Assembly (NCBI GenBank): GCA_028293725.1
Contig: JAQGOE010000256.1
Span: forward strand, 1-8,620
Direction of reading: 5' to 3'
Origin: Gammaproteobacteria bacterium
GTDB taxonomy: Bacteria > Pseudomonadota > Gammaproteobacteria > Steroidobacterales > Steroidobacteraceae
Length of the DNA: 8,620 nucleotides
Below, in pieces: positions 1-5,717 of this stretch. A model generated the notes under the pieces. It ran no database searches and was not told where the DNA came from. It saw nothing but the letters and a program-made list of their open reading frames with translations. A program made the position numbers and the translations under genes. Each line of letters opens with the position of its first letter. Position 1 is the first letter of the stretch.

Positions 1-558
1 GTCACCGTCCATGCTGAACACACCGTCGGTGGCCACTACGGTGGCCTCCTCGGGGCTTTCATCGAGCATTCGCTCCGCGGCGGCGGCGTCCCCATGGGGA
101 TAGCGCTTGAAGCGTGCTCCGGAGAGCAGCGCACCGTCAATGATGGATGCATGGCTGAGACGATCGAGAAGCACCAACTCGCCACGGCCGGCTAGGGCGG
201 TCAGCACGCCGAGGTTTGCCATGTAACCCGTCGAAAAAAGAAGAGCGCGCTCGCGGCCGATAAAGGCGGCAAGCTCCTCTTCCAACCGCGCGTGCTCGAT
301 ACCGTGGCCGGTGACGAGATGCGATGCTCCGCTTCCCGCGCCAGTTCGCAGTGCGCAAGCGCTCATCGCCGCCGCGATCGCCGGATGGTGCGCGAGCCCG
401 AGATAGTCATTGCTGCTGAAATCGACGAGCGTTCGGCCATCCACAGCCGTAACGATGCGATTGCCCGCTTCCACGAACCCGTCAACAGTGGTGCGTCGGC
501 GTGTTAGGTGCTGGGCCTCGATCTCAGACAGCACTCCGCCAAGTGGCTGACGTTTCAT
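1..558 (-). CDS. bioF: 8-amino-7-oxononanoate synthase BioF (5' part, runs off the window)
   Basis: BioF is a PLP-dependent alpha-oxoamine synthase. It condenses pimeloyl-ACP (or pimeloyl-CoA) with L-alanine to give 8-amino-7-oxononanoate, the first step of biotin ring assembly, in the cytosol. The first 186 codons are visible, about half of the usual ~385 residues. Conserved stretches are FSSNDYLGLAHHP (residues 47-59), GAGSGASHLVTGH (73-85), LLFSTGYMANLGV (106-118), DRLSHASI (132-139, with the PLP-stacking His136) and TDGVFSMDGD (177-186). The catalytic lysine lies beyond the window edge. The ATG at 558 is the only ATG/GTG/TTG in this frame after the stop at 595-597. No convincing Shine-Dalgarno precedes it, but the stop of a 15-codon frame overlaps the start codon as ATGA. 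It lies 108 bases downstream of bioB on the same strand, as expected for a bioBF operon. The frame is intact as far as seen. Confidence 0.97.
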   Translation of the reverse strand, partial: MKRQPLGGVLSEIEAQHLTRRRTTVDGFVEAGNRIVTAVDGRTLVDFSSNDYLGLAHHPAIAAAMSACALRTGAGSGASHLVTGHGIEHARLEEELAAFIGRERALLFSTGYMANLGVLTALAGRGELVLLDRLSHASIIDGALLSGARFKRYPHGDAAAAERMLDESPEEATVVATDGVFSMDGD

Positions 559-602
559 GTGTCGCGCGCACGAATCACGACCTTGGCGAGAGGGTCAGTC
601 AT
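555..602 (-). CDS. possible 15-codon leader ORF coupled to bioF
   Basis: An ATG at 602 opens a frame encoding MTDPLAKVVIRARDT. Its TGA stop (557-555) overlaps the bioF ATG (558-556) in an ATGA arrangement, a geometry typical of translational coupling. No good Shine-Dalgarno is seen before either ATG, and the peptide resembles nothing I recognise. The frame is also open further upstream, back into the 3' end of bioB, which fits general high-GC openness as well as real coding. It may be chance; the overlap is its only support. Confidence 0.18.
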   Translation of the reverse strand: MTDPLAKVVIRARDT

Positions 603-666
603 GCGGTGAGACGTGCCACAGGGCGATGCACGGCGGTTGGGCGCTGCGTGTTGGCTGGCGCGTTTG

Positions 667-1722
667 TCACGCGCTTGCCAATGCGGTCATGGCGGTGTCG
701 GCTGCGGCCGCTTCTGCGGCGCGTGCGCCGGCCGTTGTGACCCCAGCCGTGTTCTCTGCGGGCCGCTGTTCGGGTTTCAAACCCAACCGCGTGAACAGCC
801 TGCGGTCGCGCTCCACATCGGGATTACCCGTCGTCAGCAGCTTCTCGCCATAGAAAATCGAATTCGCGCCGGCCAGAAAGCAAAGCGCCTGCATCTCGTC
901 GCTCATTGCCTGCCTGCCCGCAGACAGGCGGACGTGCGACCGCGGCATCAACAGTCGCGCTACGGCAATCGTGCGGACAAAATCGAACGGGTCGACGTCG
1001 GCGGCGCCGTGCAGTGGGGTGCCAGGCACTTTCACGAGCTGATTGATCGGCACGCTTTCGGGATGCTCTGGCAGGTTGGCGAGTGTGAGAAGCAGGCTCG
1101 CGCGATCCGTTGACGATTCACCCATGCCTATGATGCCTCCGCAGCACACCTTGAGGCCGGCGTCCCGCACCGCGCCGAGCGTATCGAGGCGATCCTGGTA
1201 CGTACGCGTCGTGATGATCTCGCCGTAGAACTCGGGCGAGGTATCGAGGTTGTGATTGTAGTAGTCGAGGCCGGCGTCCTTGAGCTCCTGCGCCTGATCC
1301 GGCGTGAGCATGCCAAGCGTCGCGCAGGTCTCGAGCCCGGCCGCACGGACTTCGCGGATCATCTGCGCGATAACGACGATGTCCTTTGCCTTTGGCGACC
1401 GATAGGCCGCTCCCATGCAAAAACGGGTGGCGCCAGCCTCGCGAGCGCGCAGTGCGCTTTCGCGGACTGCCGCGACTTCCATCAATGCCTCGCGCCCAAC
1501 CCCAGTCTCATAGCGCACGCTCTGCGGGCAATACCCACAGTCCTCCGGGCACGCCCCCGTCTTGATAGAGAGAAGCGTGCTCGTCTGCACCGTATTCGGT
1601 TCGTGATTCGCGCGATGGACGCGCTGGGCCTCGAAGACGAGGTCCATGAAAGGCAGCGCCAGGAGCGCCTCAACCTCGGACAGCTTCCAATCGTGACGAA
1701 TCGATCCCAGGGCGGAGCTCAT
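667..1722 (-). CDS. bioB: biotin synthase BioB
   Basis: BioB is a radical-SAM enzyme that inserts sulfur into dethiobiotin to form biotin, the last step of the pathway. The 351-residue product has the radical-SAM cluster motif CPEDCGYC (Cys58, Cys62, Cys65). It also has all the ligands of the sacrificial [2Fe-2S] cluster: Cys102 (FCMG), Cys133 (TCAT), Cys193 (VCCGG) and Arg265 (VRLSAGR), matching E. coli Cys97, Cys128, Cys188 and Arg260. [13 protein letters not shown] and [12 protein letters not shown] are further family signatures. The ATG at 1722 is preferred because the protein then begins like other BioBs (...[10 protein letters not shown]), with GGGA 8 bases upstream. A TTG at 1794 would add a proline-rich, non-conserved 24 residues and run across the candidate promoter. 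The C-terminal ~30 residues are Ala/Thr-rich and not conserved. It is likely co-transcribed with bioF from a promoter in the dgkA-bioB spacer. Confidence 0.98.
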   Translation of the reverse strand: MSSALGSIRHDWKLSEVEALLALPFMDLVFEAQRVHRANHEPNTVQTSTLLSIKTGACPEDCGYCPQSVRYETGVGREALMEVAAVRESALRAREAGATRFCMGAAYRSPKAKDIVVIAQMIREVRAAGLETCATLGMLTPDQAQELKDAGLDYYNHNLDTSPEFYGEIITTRTYQDRLDTLGAVRDAGLKVCCGGIIGMGESSTDRASLLLTLANLPEHPESVPINQLVKVPGTPLHGAADVDPFDFVRTIAVARLLMPRSHVRLSAGRQAMSDEMQALCFLAGANSIFYGEKLLTTGNPDVERDRRLFTRLGLKPEQRPAENTAGVTTAGARAAEAAAADTAMTALASA

Positions 1723-1765
1723 AGGCGGTATCCCACGGTGTGCGCGGCCTGAATGCGGCGGGGCG

Positions 1766-1794
1766 ATGTTCGAGGGAGGAGGGGCTAATGTCAA
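1766..1794 (-). promoter_or_regulatory. candidate sigma70 promoter for bioB
   Basis: On the minus strand a perfect -35 hexamer TTGACA (1794-1789) is followed, after exactly 17 bases, by GAACAT (1771-1766), a weak 3/6 match to TATAAT. The predicted start of transcription is near 1759, giving a leader of roughly 37 bases before the bioB ATG. The -35 lies inside one arm of the candidate BirA operator, so repressor binding would block polymerase. The -10 is poor, so this is a prediction from the sequence only. Confidence 0.4.
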
Positions 1795-1820
1795 CGATCG
1801 GAAGGTCGTGAAGTCGACAA
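1788..1820. promoter_or_regulatory. candidate BirA (biotin repressor) operator
   Basis: The plus strand reads ATGTCAACG, 15 bases, then AGTCGACAA. Known BirA operators in Bacteria with a bifunctional BirA follow TTGTAAACC-N15-GGTTTACAA. On the minus strand each half-site here matches 6 of 9 positions, with the exact 15-base spacing, and the two arms form an imperfect inverted repeat. It lies 66-98 bases upstream of the bioB start and overlaps a perfect -35. The context is right, but the half-site matches are modest. Function would need a BirA with an N-terminal helix-turn-helix encoded elsewhere in the genome. Confidence 0.4.
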
Positions 1821-1873
1821 TTGATCAAGATTTGACCACTTACCGTGCCGGTCGTCACCGCAGTGCTTCAGGC

Positions 1874-2203
1874 TCAGCGCCCCAGTAGATGAACCACCAG
1901 CGCAACCATCACCGCCACCGCGCCCAGCGACGCGATGAGCACCCCTGCTGCGGCGCAATCCTTCACCACCCCGATCCGCGGATGGATCTCAGGATGCAGA
2001 TGATCCACCAGGTGCTCGAGAGCGGTGTTGAACATCTCCGCGGCGAGTACGCCGGCGCTCGCCAGCATCACCAACGCCCACCAGAACGGCCCGGGCCGCA
2101 GAATCAGCAGCGCGATGACCACGAGAACGAACGCACCCACCTGAATCCTGGCGCTTTGCTCGTTGCGTACGGCGTGCCCGATTCCCGACAGCGCGAAACC
2201 CAC
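1874..2203 (-). CDS. dgkA: diacylglycerol kinase DgkA (small integral membrane type)
   Basis: DgkA is a trimeric inner-membrane kinase that phosphorylates diacylglycerol to phosphatidic acid. In Gram-negatives it recycles the diacylglycerol released during periplasmic glucan and envelope modification. The 109-residue frame aligns without gaps to my recollection of E. coli DgkA with a constant offset of 13: Glu15 (E. coli Glu28), Glu56 and Glu63 in AEMFNTALEHLVD (Glu69 and catalytic Glu76), and Lys81-Asp82 in VVKDCAAAGVL (Lys94-Asp95). Three hydrophobic segments lie at about 22-36, 41-57 and 83-106. The usual length is ~120. The listed start is GTG at 2203, with only AGG 3 bases before it. Upstream codons in the same frame read PFHRR, a plausible DgkA N-terminus, so the true start may be a non-standard codon such as CTG at 2221. 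It follows ubiA by 28 bases and is probably co-transcribed. Related Gram-positive proteins are undecaprenol kinases. Confidence 0.92.
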   Translation of the reverse strand: MGFALSGIGHAVRNEQSARIQVGAFVLVVIALLILRPGPFWWALVMLASAGVLAAEMFNTALEHLVDHLHPEIHPRIGVVKDCAAAGVLIASLGAVAVMVALVVHLLGR

Positions 2204-2231
2204 GCGCCTGTGGAACGGCAGATTTTTGTGA

Positions 2232-3164
2232 TTAGTTTCCGTACAGATACTGCAGCATGATGCCGACGAAGATCACCGCGCCGACATACTGGTTGTTGAA
2301 GAACGCCTTGAGACAGCCCGCCGGCTCCCGCTTGCGGATCAGCCACTGCTGATAAACGAAGAGCAAGCCAGCACCGATAACCCCGGCGTCATACCACTGC
2401 CCGAACTTCATGCTGCGTCCCGCGAGCATCAAGGCGAACAACATCATCACCTGCATCACGCCGATCAGTAGTTTGTCCATGTCGGCGAACAGAATAGCGC
2501 TCGACTTCACCCCAACCTTGAGGTCGTCCTCACGGTCGACCATGGCGTACATGGTGTCGTAAATCGCAGCCCACATGACAGCGGCGATGTACAACACCCA
2601 CGCGACGCGTGGTACCGCGCCGCTCTCCGCCGCGAAGGCCATCGGCACGCTCCAGCCGCCGAACGAAATCCCCAGGTACAACTGTGGCATGGGGAAAACC
2701 CGTTTCACGAACGGATAGGAGACCGTCATCGCCGCGCCGATGAAAGCGAGCTTGATCGTCAGGAAATCGAGCCGTGTCACGAGGTACAGCGCCACGGTGA
2801 TGAGCACGGCGAACAGGTACAAAGCCTCGCGCGGCGAGACACGACGTGCGGCGAGCGGGCGATCCCGCGTGCGCCTCACGTGCGGATCGATATTGCGATC
2901 AGCGTAATCATTGATGACACAACCCGCGGCGCGCATCACAAAGACGCCGGCCACGAAGACGAGGAGCACTCTGGGATGCGGCCTCCCCGCCCCCGCGATC
3001 CACAATCCCCACAGCGCCGGCCACATGAGCAGCCAGGTGCCGATGGGCCGATCGAGCCGTGCCAGCAGCGCGTATTCCTCGATGCGCCGCTGAATGCGGT
3101 ACAAAAAGGGAGCCTCCCTGGGCTTGGGCTCCCTTAGATCGAGCTCTGGTGTTACCGCGGCCAT
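2232..3164 (-). CDS. ubiA: 4-hydroxybenzoate octaprenyltransferase UbiA
   Basis: UbiA is an integral inner-membrane, Mg2+-dependent prenyltransferase. It attaches the polyprenyl tail to 4-hydroxybenzoate, committing it to ubiquinone synthesis. The 310-residue product carries both aspartate-rich motifs: NDYADRNID (residues 85-93, NDxxDxxxD), and YDTMYAMVDREDD (202-214), the form diagnostic of UbiA rather than heme or menaquinone prenyltransferases. About eight hydrophobic segments surround them. The ATG at 3164 is chosen because GAGGA (3175-3171) sits 6 bases upstream. The TTG two codons earlier directly abuts that element and cannot use it. It follows recG by 42 bases and precedes dgkA by 28, so it is probably read from the upstream operon. 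The usual partner ubiC (chorismate lyase) is not adjacent. The substrate chain length cannot be read from the sequence. Confidence 0.97.
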   Translation of the reverse strand: MAAVTPELDLREPKPREAPFLYRIQRRIEEYALLARLDRPIGTWLLMWPALWGLWIAGAGRPHPRVLLVFVAGVFVMRAAGCVINDYADRNIDPHVRRTRDRPLAARRVSPREALYLFAVLITVALYLVTRLDFLTIKLAFIGAAMTVSYPFVKRVFPMPQLYLGISFGGWSVPMAFAAESGAVPRVAWVLYIAAVMWAAIYDTMYAMVDREDDLKVGVKSSAILFADMDKLLIGVMQVMMLFALMLAGRSMKFGQWYDAGVIGAGLLFVYQQWLIRKREPAGCLKAFFNNQYVGAVIFVGIMLQYLYGN

Positions 3165-3170
3165 GGCCAA

Positions 3171-3175
3171 TCCTC
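3171..3175 (-). promoter_or_regulatory. ribosome binding site deciding the ubiA start
   Basis: GAGGA on the minus strand, 6 bases before the ATG at 3164. It favours this ATG over the in-frame TTG at 3170, which is directly adjacent to the element. Confidence 0.7.
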
Positions 3176-3206
3176 GCGCAAGTCAGACAGGCGCCGGTAC
3201 TTTCGT

Positions 3207-5318
3207 CTACCCGACACGTCCATAACGCTCTCCCGACCCGATCCAGCGGGCGGCGAGTGCCGCAATAGTATCCGTGTGCGAGTCGAGGAGCAGCTCCGCC
3301 GTTTCTTGCACGCACGGCAACAAATCGGCGTCCCGCATCAGATCGGCGACACGCAGTTGCGCAAGTCCCGTCTGCCGGGTGCCGAGCAGTTCGCCGGGGC
3401 CCCGCAGCTCCAGATCGCGGCGTGCAATCTCGAAACCGTCATTCGTCTCGCGAATGACTTTCAGACGCTCGCGCGCAAGCTGTGACAAAGGTGCGCGATA
3501 CAACAGTACGCACGTACTCGCTTCCGACCCGCGTCCCACACGTCCGCGAAGCTGGTGCAGCTGCGCCAGCCCCATGCGCTCTGAGTTCTCGATGGCCATC
3601 AATGTCGCGTTCGGGACGTCGACGCCGACCTCGATCACAGTGGTGGCGACCAGGAGTTGGATTTTACCGGCCTTGAACGCCAGCATTGCCTCGTCTTTCT
3701 TTGCGGGGGGCATACGTCCGTGCACGAGCCCCACTTTCACCTCGGGTAAGGCCTCCGCGAGCGCCGCCGCAGTTTCTTCCGCAGCCTGCGAACGTAACTC
3801 CTCAGACTCTTCGATCAACGGGCAGACCCAATACGCCTGGCGCCCCTCCCGGCACGCTTGCACAATCCGCAAAACAACCTCGTCGCGGCGTTGCTCGGGG
3901 ATGACCACCGTCTTGACGGGCGTACGGCCCGGCGGAAGCTCATCAATAACCGATATATCGAGATCGGCATACGCCGTCATCGCCAGCGTCCGCGGAATCG
4001 GTGTTGCCGTCATGATGAGTTGGTGTGGAACGCGGCCGTGCTTCTGTCCTTTCTCCTGAAGCCGGAGGCGCTGCTGTACACCGAAACGATGTTGCTCGTC
4101 CACAATGACGAGGGCGAGGTGAGCGAAATCGACGCCCTCCTGAAACAGAGCGTGGGTTCCGACGACTACCCGGATCTCGCCCGACGCGATGGCTTCAAAG
4201 GCGCTGCGACGCGTCCGCGCCGGCTGCGAACCCGACAGTAGCGCCACGGTAAGTCCGAGCGGCTTGAACCAACTGCTGAAGTTTCGCCAATGCTGCTCGG
4301 CCAATAACTCCGTGGGCGCCATCAGGGCAGCTTGCAACCCACTGCCGGCCGCCCGCGCCGCCGCCGCGGCCGCCACTACGGTTTTCCCACAGCCGACATC
4401 GCCTTGGACGAGTCGCACCATGGGGCGATTTCCACTAAGGTCGGTGTCGACGTCCTTCAATGCACGGGTCTGCGCGTTTGTCAGGCTGAACGGTAGCGCT
4501 TCGATGAATCGTGCTTCCAAACCTTCGGGGTCGGCCAACACGGGTGCGGGCTCGGTCTTCGCCGCCCTTTTGAGGAGCTTGAGACTCAGGTGGTGAGCCA
4601 GCAGTTCCTCGAACGCCAGTCTGCGCTGTGCTGGATGACGGCCCGCATCAAGTTCCGCCAACTCGGCCTCGCGAGGCGGGCGATGCATGTAGGTGAGCGC
4701 ATCTTTCAGTGTTGGAAGTCCTAACGGCGCCATCACATGCGCTGGAATCCAGTCGCGTACCGCGGATGTATCGAGCTCCCGCAACGCCTCCGTGATGAGC
4801 GCACGTAGCCGACCTTGCGGCAGGCCTTCGGTCAGCGGATATATTGGAGTGAGTGTCTCTTCGGGAGGCACGTCAGAATCCTCGTCGCGAACACGACGAT
4901 ATTCTGGGTGCACAATCTCCAAGCCGAAAGGTCCGCGGCGAATCTCACCGAAACAGTGGATCCGCATGCCGCGAACGAGCCCATTCTGTTGCGCGGCCGA
5001 GAAATAGAAGAACCGCAAGGTCAGAAATCCGGAGCCGTCCGAAATCCTGCACAGAAGCTGACGTCTCTTCCGGTAGGTTACCTCGGTAAGCTGAATCTCT
5101 CCCTCCACCGCGGCACGTACGCCGGGAAGCAGCGCGCCAATCTGCCATACGCGCGTGCGGTCTTCATAGCGTAGAGGCAGGACAAACAAGAGATCCTGCA
5201 CCTGCGTGACACCGAGGCGTTGCAACTTCTCCGCGAGCGCAGACCCGACACCGCGCATCGCAGTGATCGGTCGCTGCTCCGCTGGTCCGGCAGGACGATT
5301 GGCAGCGGCTTCAGCCAA
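3207..5318 (-). CDS. recG: ATP-dependent DNA helicase RecG
   Basis: RecG is a monomeric superfamily-2 translocase that regresses stalled replication forks and branch-migrates Holliday junctions and R- or D-loops. The product has 703 residues (E. coli 693). The N-terminal wedge/OB domain (about 50-200) contains LPLRYEDRT and [16 protein letters not shown]. The helicase core has Walker A GDVGCGKT (306-313), DEQH (407-410), [10 protein letters not shown] (437-446), [14 protein letters not shown] (557-570) and QLRGRVGRG (589-597). The C-terminal TRG motif with its hairpin follows (about 616-650, [19 protein letters not shown]). Walker A has Cys where E. coli has Ser; the catalytic Lys is kept. 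The listed start is TTG at 5318, overlapping the last 8 bases of ridA. It lacks a clear Shine-Dalgarno, and the ATG at 5258 (residue 21, just before RGVGSAL) is the alternative. E. coli RecG begins about 14 residues before the equivalent GVG, so either start is possible. Translational coupling to ridA is likely. Confidence 0.98.
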   Translation of the reverse strand: MAEAAANRPAGPAEQRPITAMRGVGSALAEKLQRLGVTQVQDLLFVLPLRYEDRTRVWQIGALLPGVRAAVEGEIQLTEVTYRKRRQLLCRISDGSGFLTLRFFYFSAAQQNGLVRGMRIHCFGEIRRGPFGLEIVHPEYRRVRDEDSDVPPEETLTPIYPLTEGLPQGRLRALITEALRELDTSAVRDWIPAHVMAPLGLPTLKDALTYMHRPPREAELAELDAGRHPAQRRLAFEELLAHHLSLKLLKRAAKTEPAPVLADPEGLEARFIEALPFSLTNAQTRALKDVDTDLSGNRPMVRLVQGDVGCGKTVVAAAAAARAAGSGLQAALMAPTELLAEQHWRNFSSWFKPLGLTVALLSGSQPARTRRSAFEAIASGEIRVVVGTHALFQEGVDFAHLALVIVDEQHRFGVQQRLRLQEKGQKHGRVPHQLIMTATPIPRTLAMTAYADLDISVIDELPPGRTPVKTVVIPEQRRDEVVLRIVQACREGRQAYWVCPLIEESEELRSQAAEETAAALAEALPEVKVGLVHGRMPPAKKDEAMLAFKAGKIQLLVATTVIEVGVDVPNATLMAIENSERMGLAQLHQLRGRVGRGSEASTCVLLYRAPLSQLARERLKVIRETNDGFEIARRDLELRGPGELLGTRQTGLAQLRVADLMRDADLLPCVQETAELLLDSHTDTIAALAARWIGSGERYGRVG

Positions 5319-5694
5319 GGTACAAGACGCACTCGATCTCGACGCGAGCTCCCCGTGGAAGCTGCGCCACGCCGACAGCGGCGCGGGCCGGAAAGGGCTG
5401 GGCGCAGTAGGTGGCCATGATCTCGTTGACCTTCGCGAAATGCGCGAGATCGGTGAGGAACACGTTCACCTTCACTGCATTCGCGAGAGATCCGCCCGAG
5501 GCTTCGGCTACCGCCTTCAGATTTTCAAACACCTGGCGGATTTCCGCCTCGATGTCGCCCGAGACGAGCTGCATGGTGGCGGGGTCGAGAGGAATCTGAC
5601 CCGACAGGTACACCGTATCGCCGGCACGGACCGCTTGTGAATAGGGGCCGATGGCCTGCGGAGCATGGCTGGTGTGAATGGTCTGGCGGCTCAT
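5311..5694 (-). CDS. ridA: RidA family 2-iminobutanoate/2-iminopropanoate deaminase
   Basis: RidA (YjgF/YER057c/UK114 family) is a trimeric cytosolic enzyme. It hydrolyses reactive enamines and imines released by PLP enzymes such as threonine dehydratase, protecting other PLP enzymes from 2-aminoacrylate damage. The 127-residue length is typical. Family residues are Tyr18 in [29 protein letters not shown] (31-51), the catalytic Arg104 in [16 protein letters not shown], and Glu121 in VEIECVLYL; together these define the active RidA subfamily. The ATG at 5694 has GAGGA (5708-5704) 9 bases upstream. It lies 23 bases after spoT and overlaps recG, inside the spoT-recG operon at the place of trmH in E. 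coli. My recollection is that Pseudomonas also has a RidA-family gene directly after spoT. Confidence 0.96.
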   Translation of the reverse strand: MSRQTIHTSHAPQAIGPYSQAVRAGDTVYLSGQIPLDPATMQLVSGDIEAEIRQVFENLKAVAEASGGSLANAVKVNVFLTDLAHFAKVNEIMATYCAQPFPARAAVGVAQLPRGARVEIECVLYLG

Positions 5695-5717
5695 CTTCTG
5701 AGGTCCTCGTCAAAAGG

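Noticed and set aside
306..313. RecG Walker A (protein residues 306-313) with Cys in place of Ser as a sign of an altered enzyme
   Set aside because: The Gly-Lys-Thr core and all other helicase motifs are intact; a small-residue change at this position is unlikely to change the chemistry.
613..1752. Two 166-codon plus-strand open frames
   Set aside because: Both lie almost wholly opposite bioB; the translations are Arg/Ala-rich with no domain.
1723..1794. A 24-residue N-terminal extension of BioB from a TTG at 1794
   Set aside because: It is proline-rich and non-conserved, would overlap the candidate promoter and operator, and the ATG at 1722 gives the normal BioB N-terminus.
1846..1873. 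A terminator directly after dgkA
   Set aside because: I looked for a GC stem followed by T residues on the minus strand and found none, so read-through into bioB cannot be excluded.
3274..4059. A 261-codon plus-strand open frame
   Set aside because: It is antisense to the conserved recG helicase core and is Ser/Arg-rich low-complexity sequence, typical of a shadow frame.
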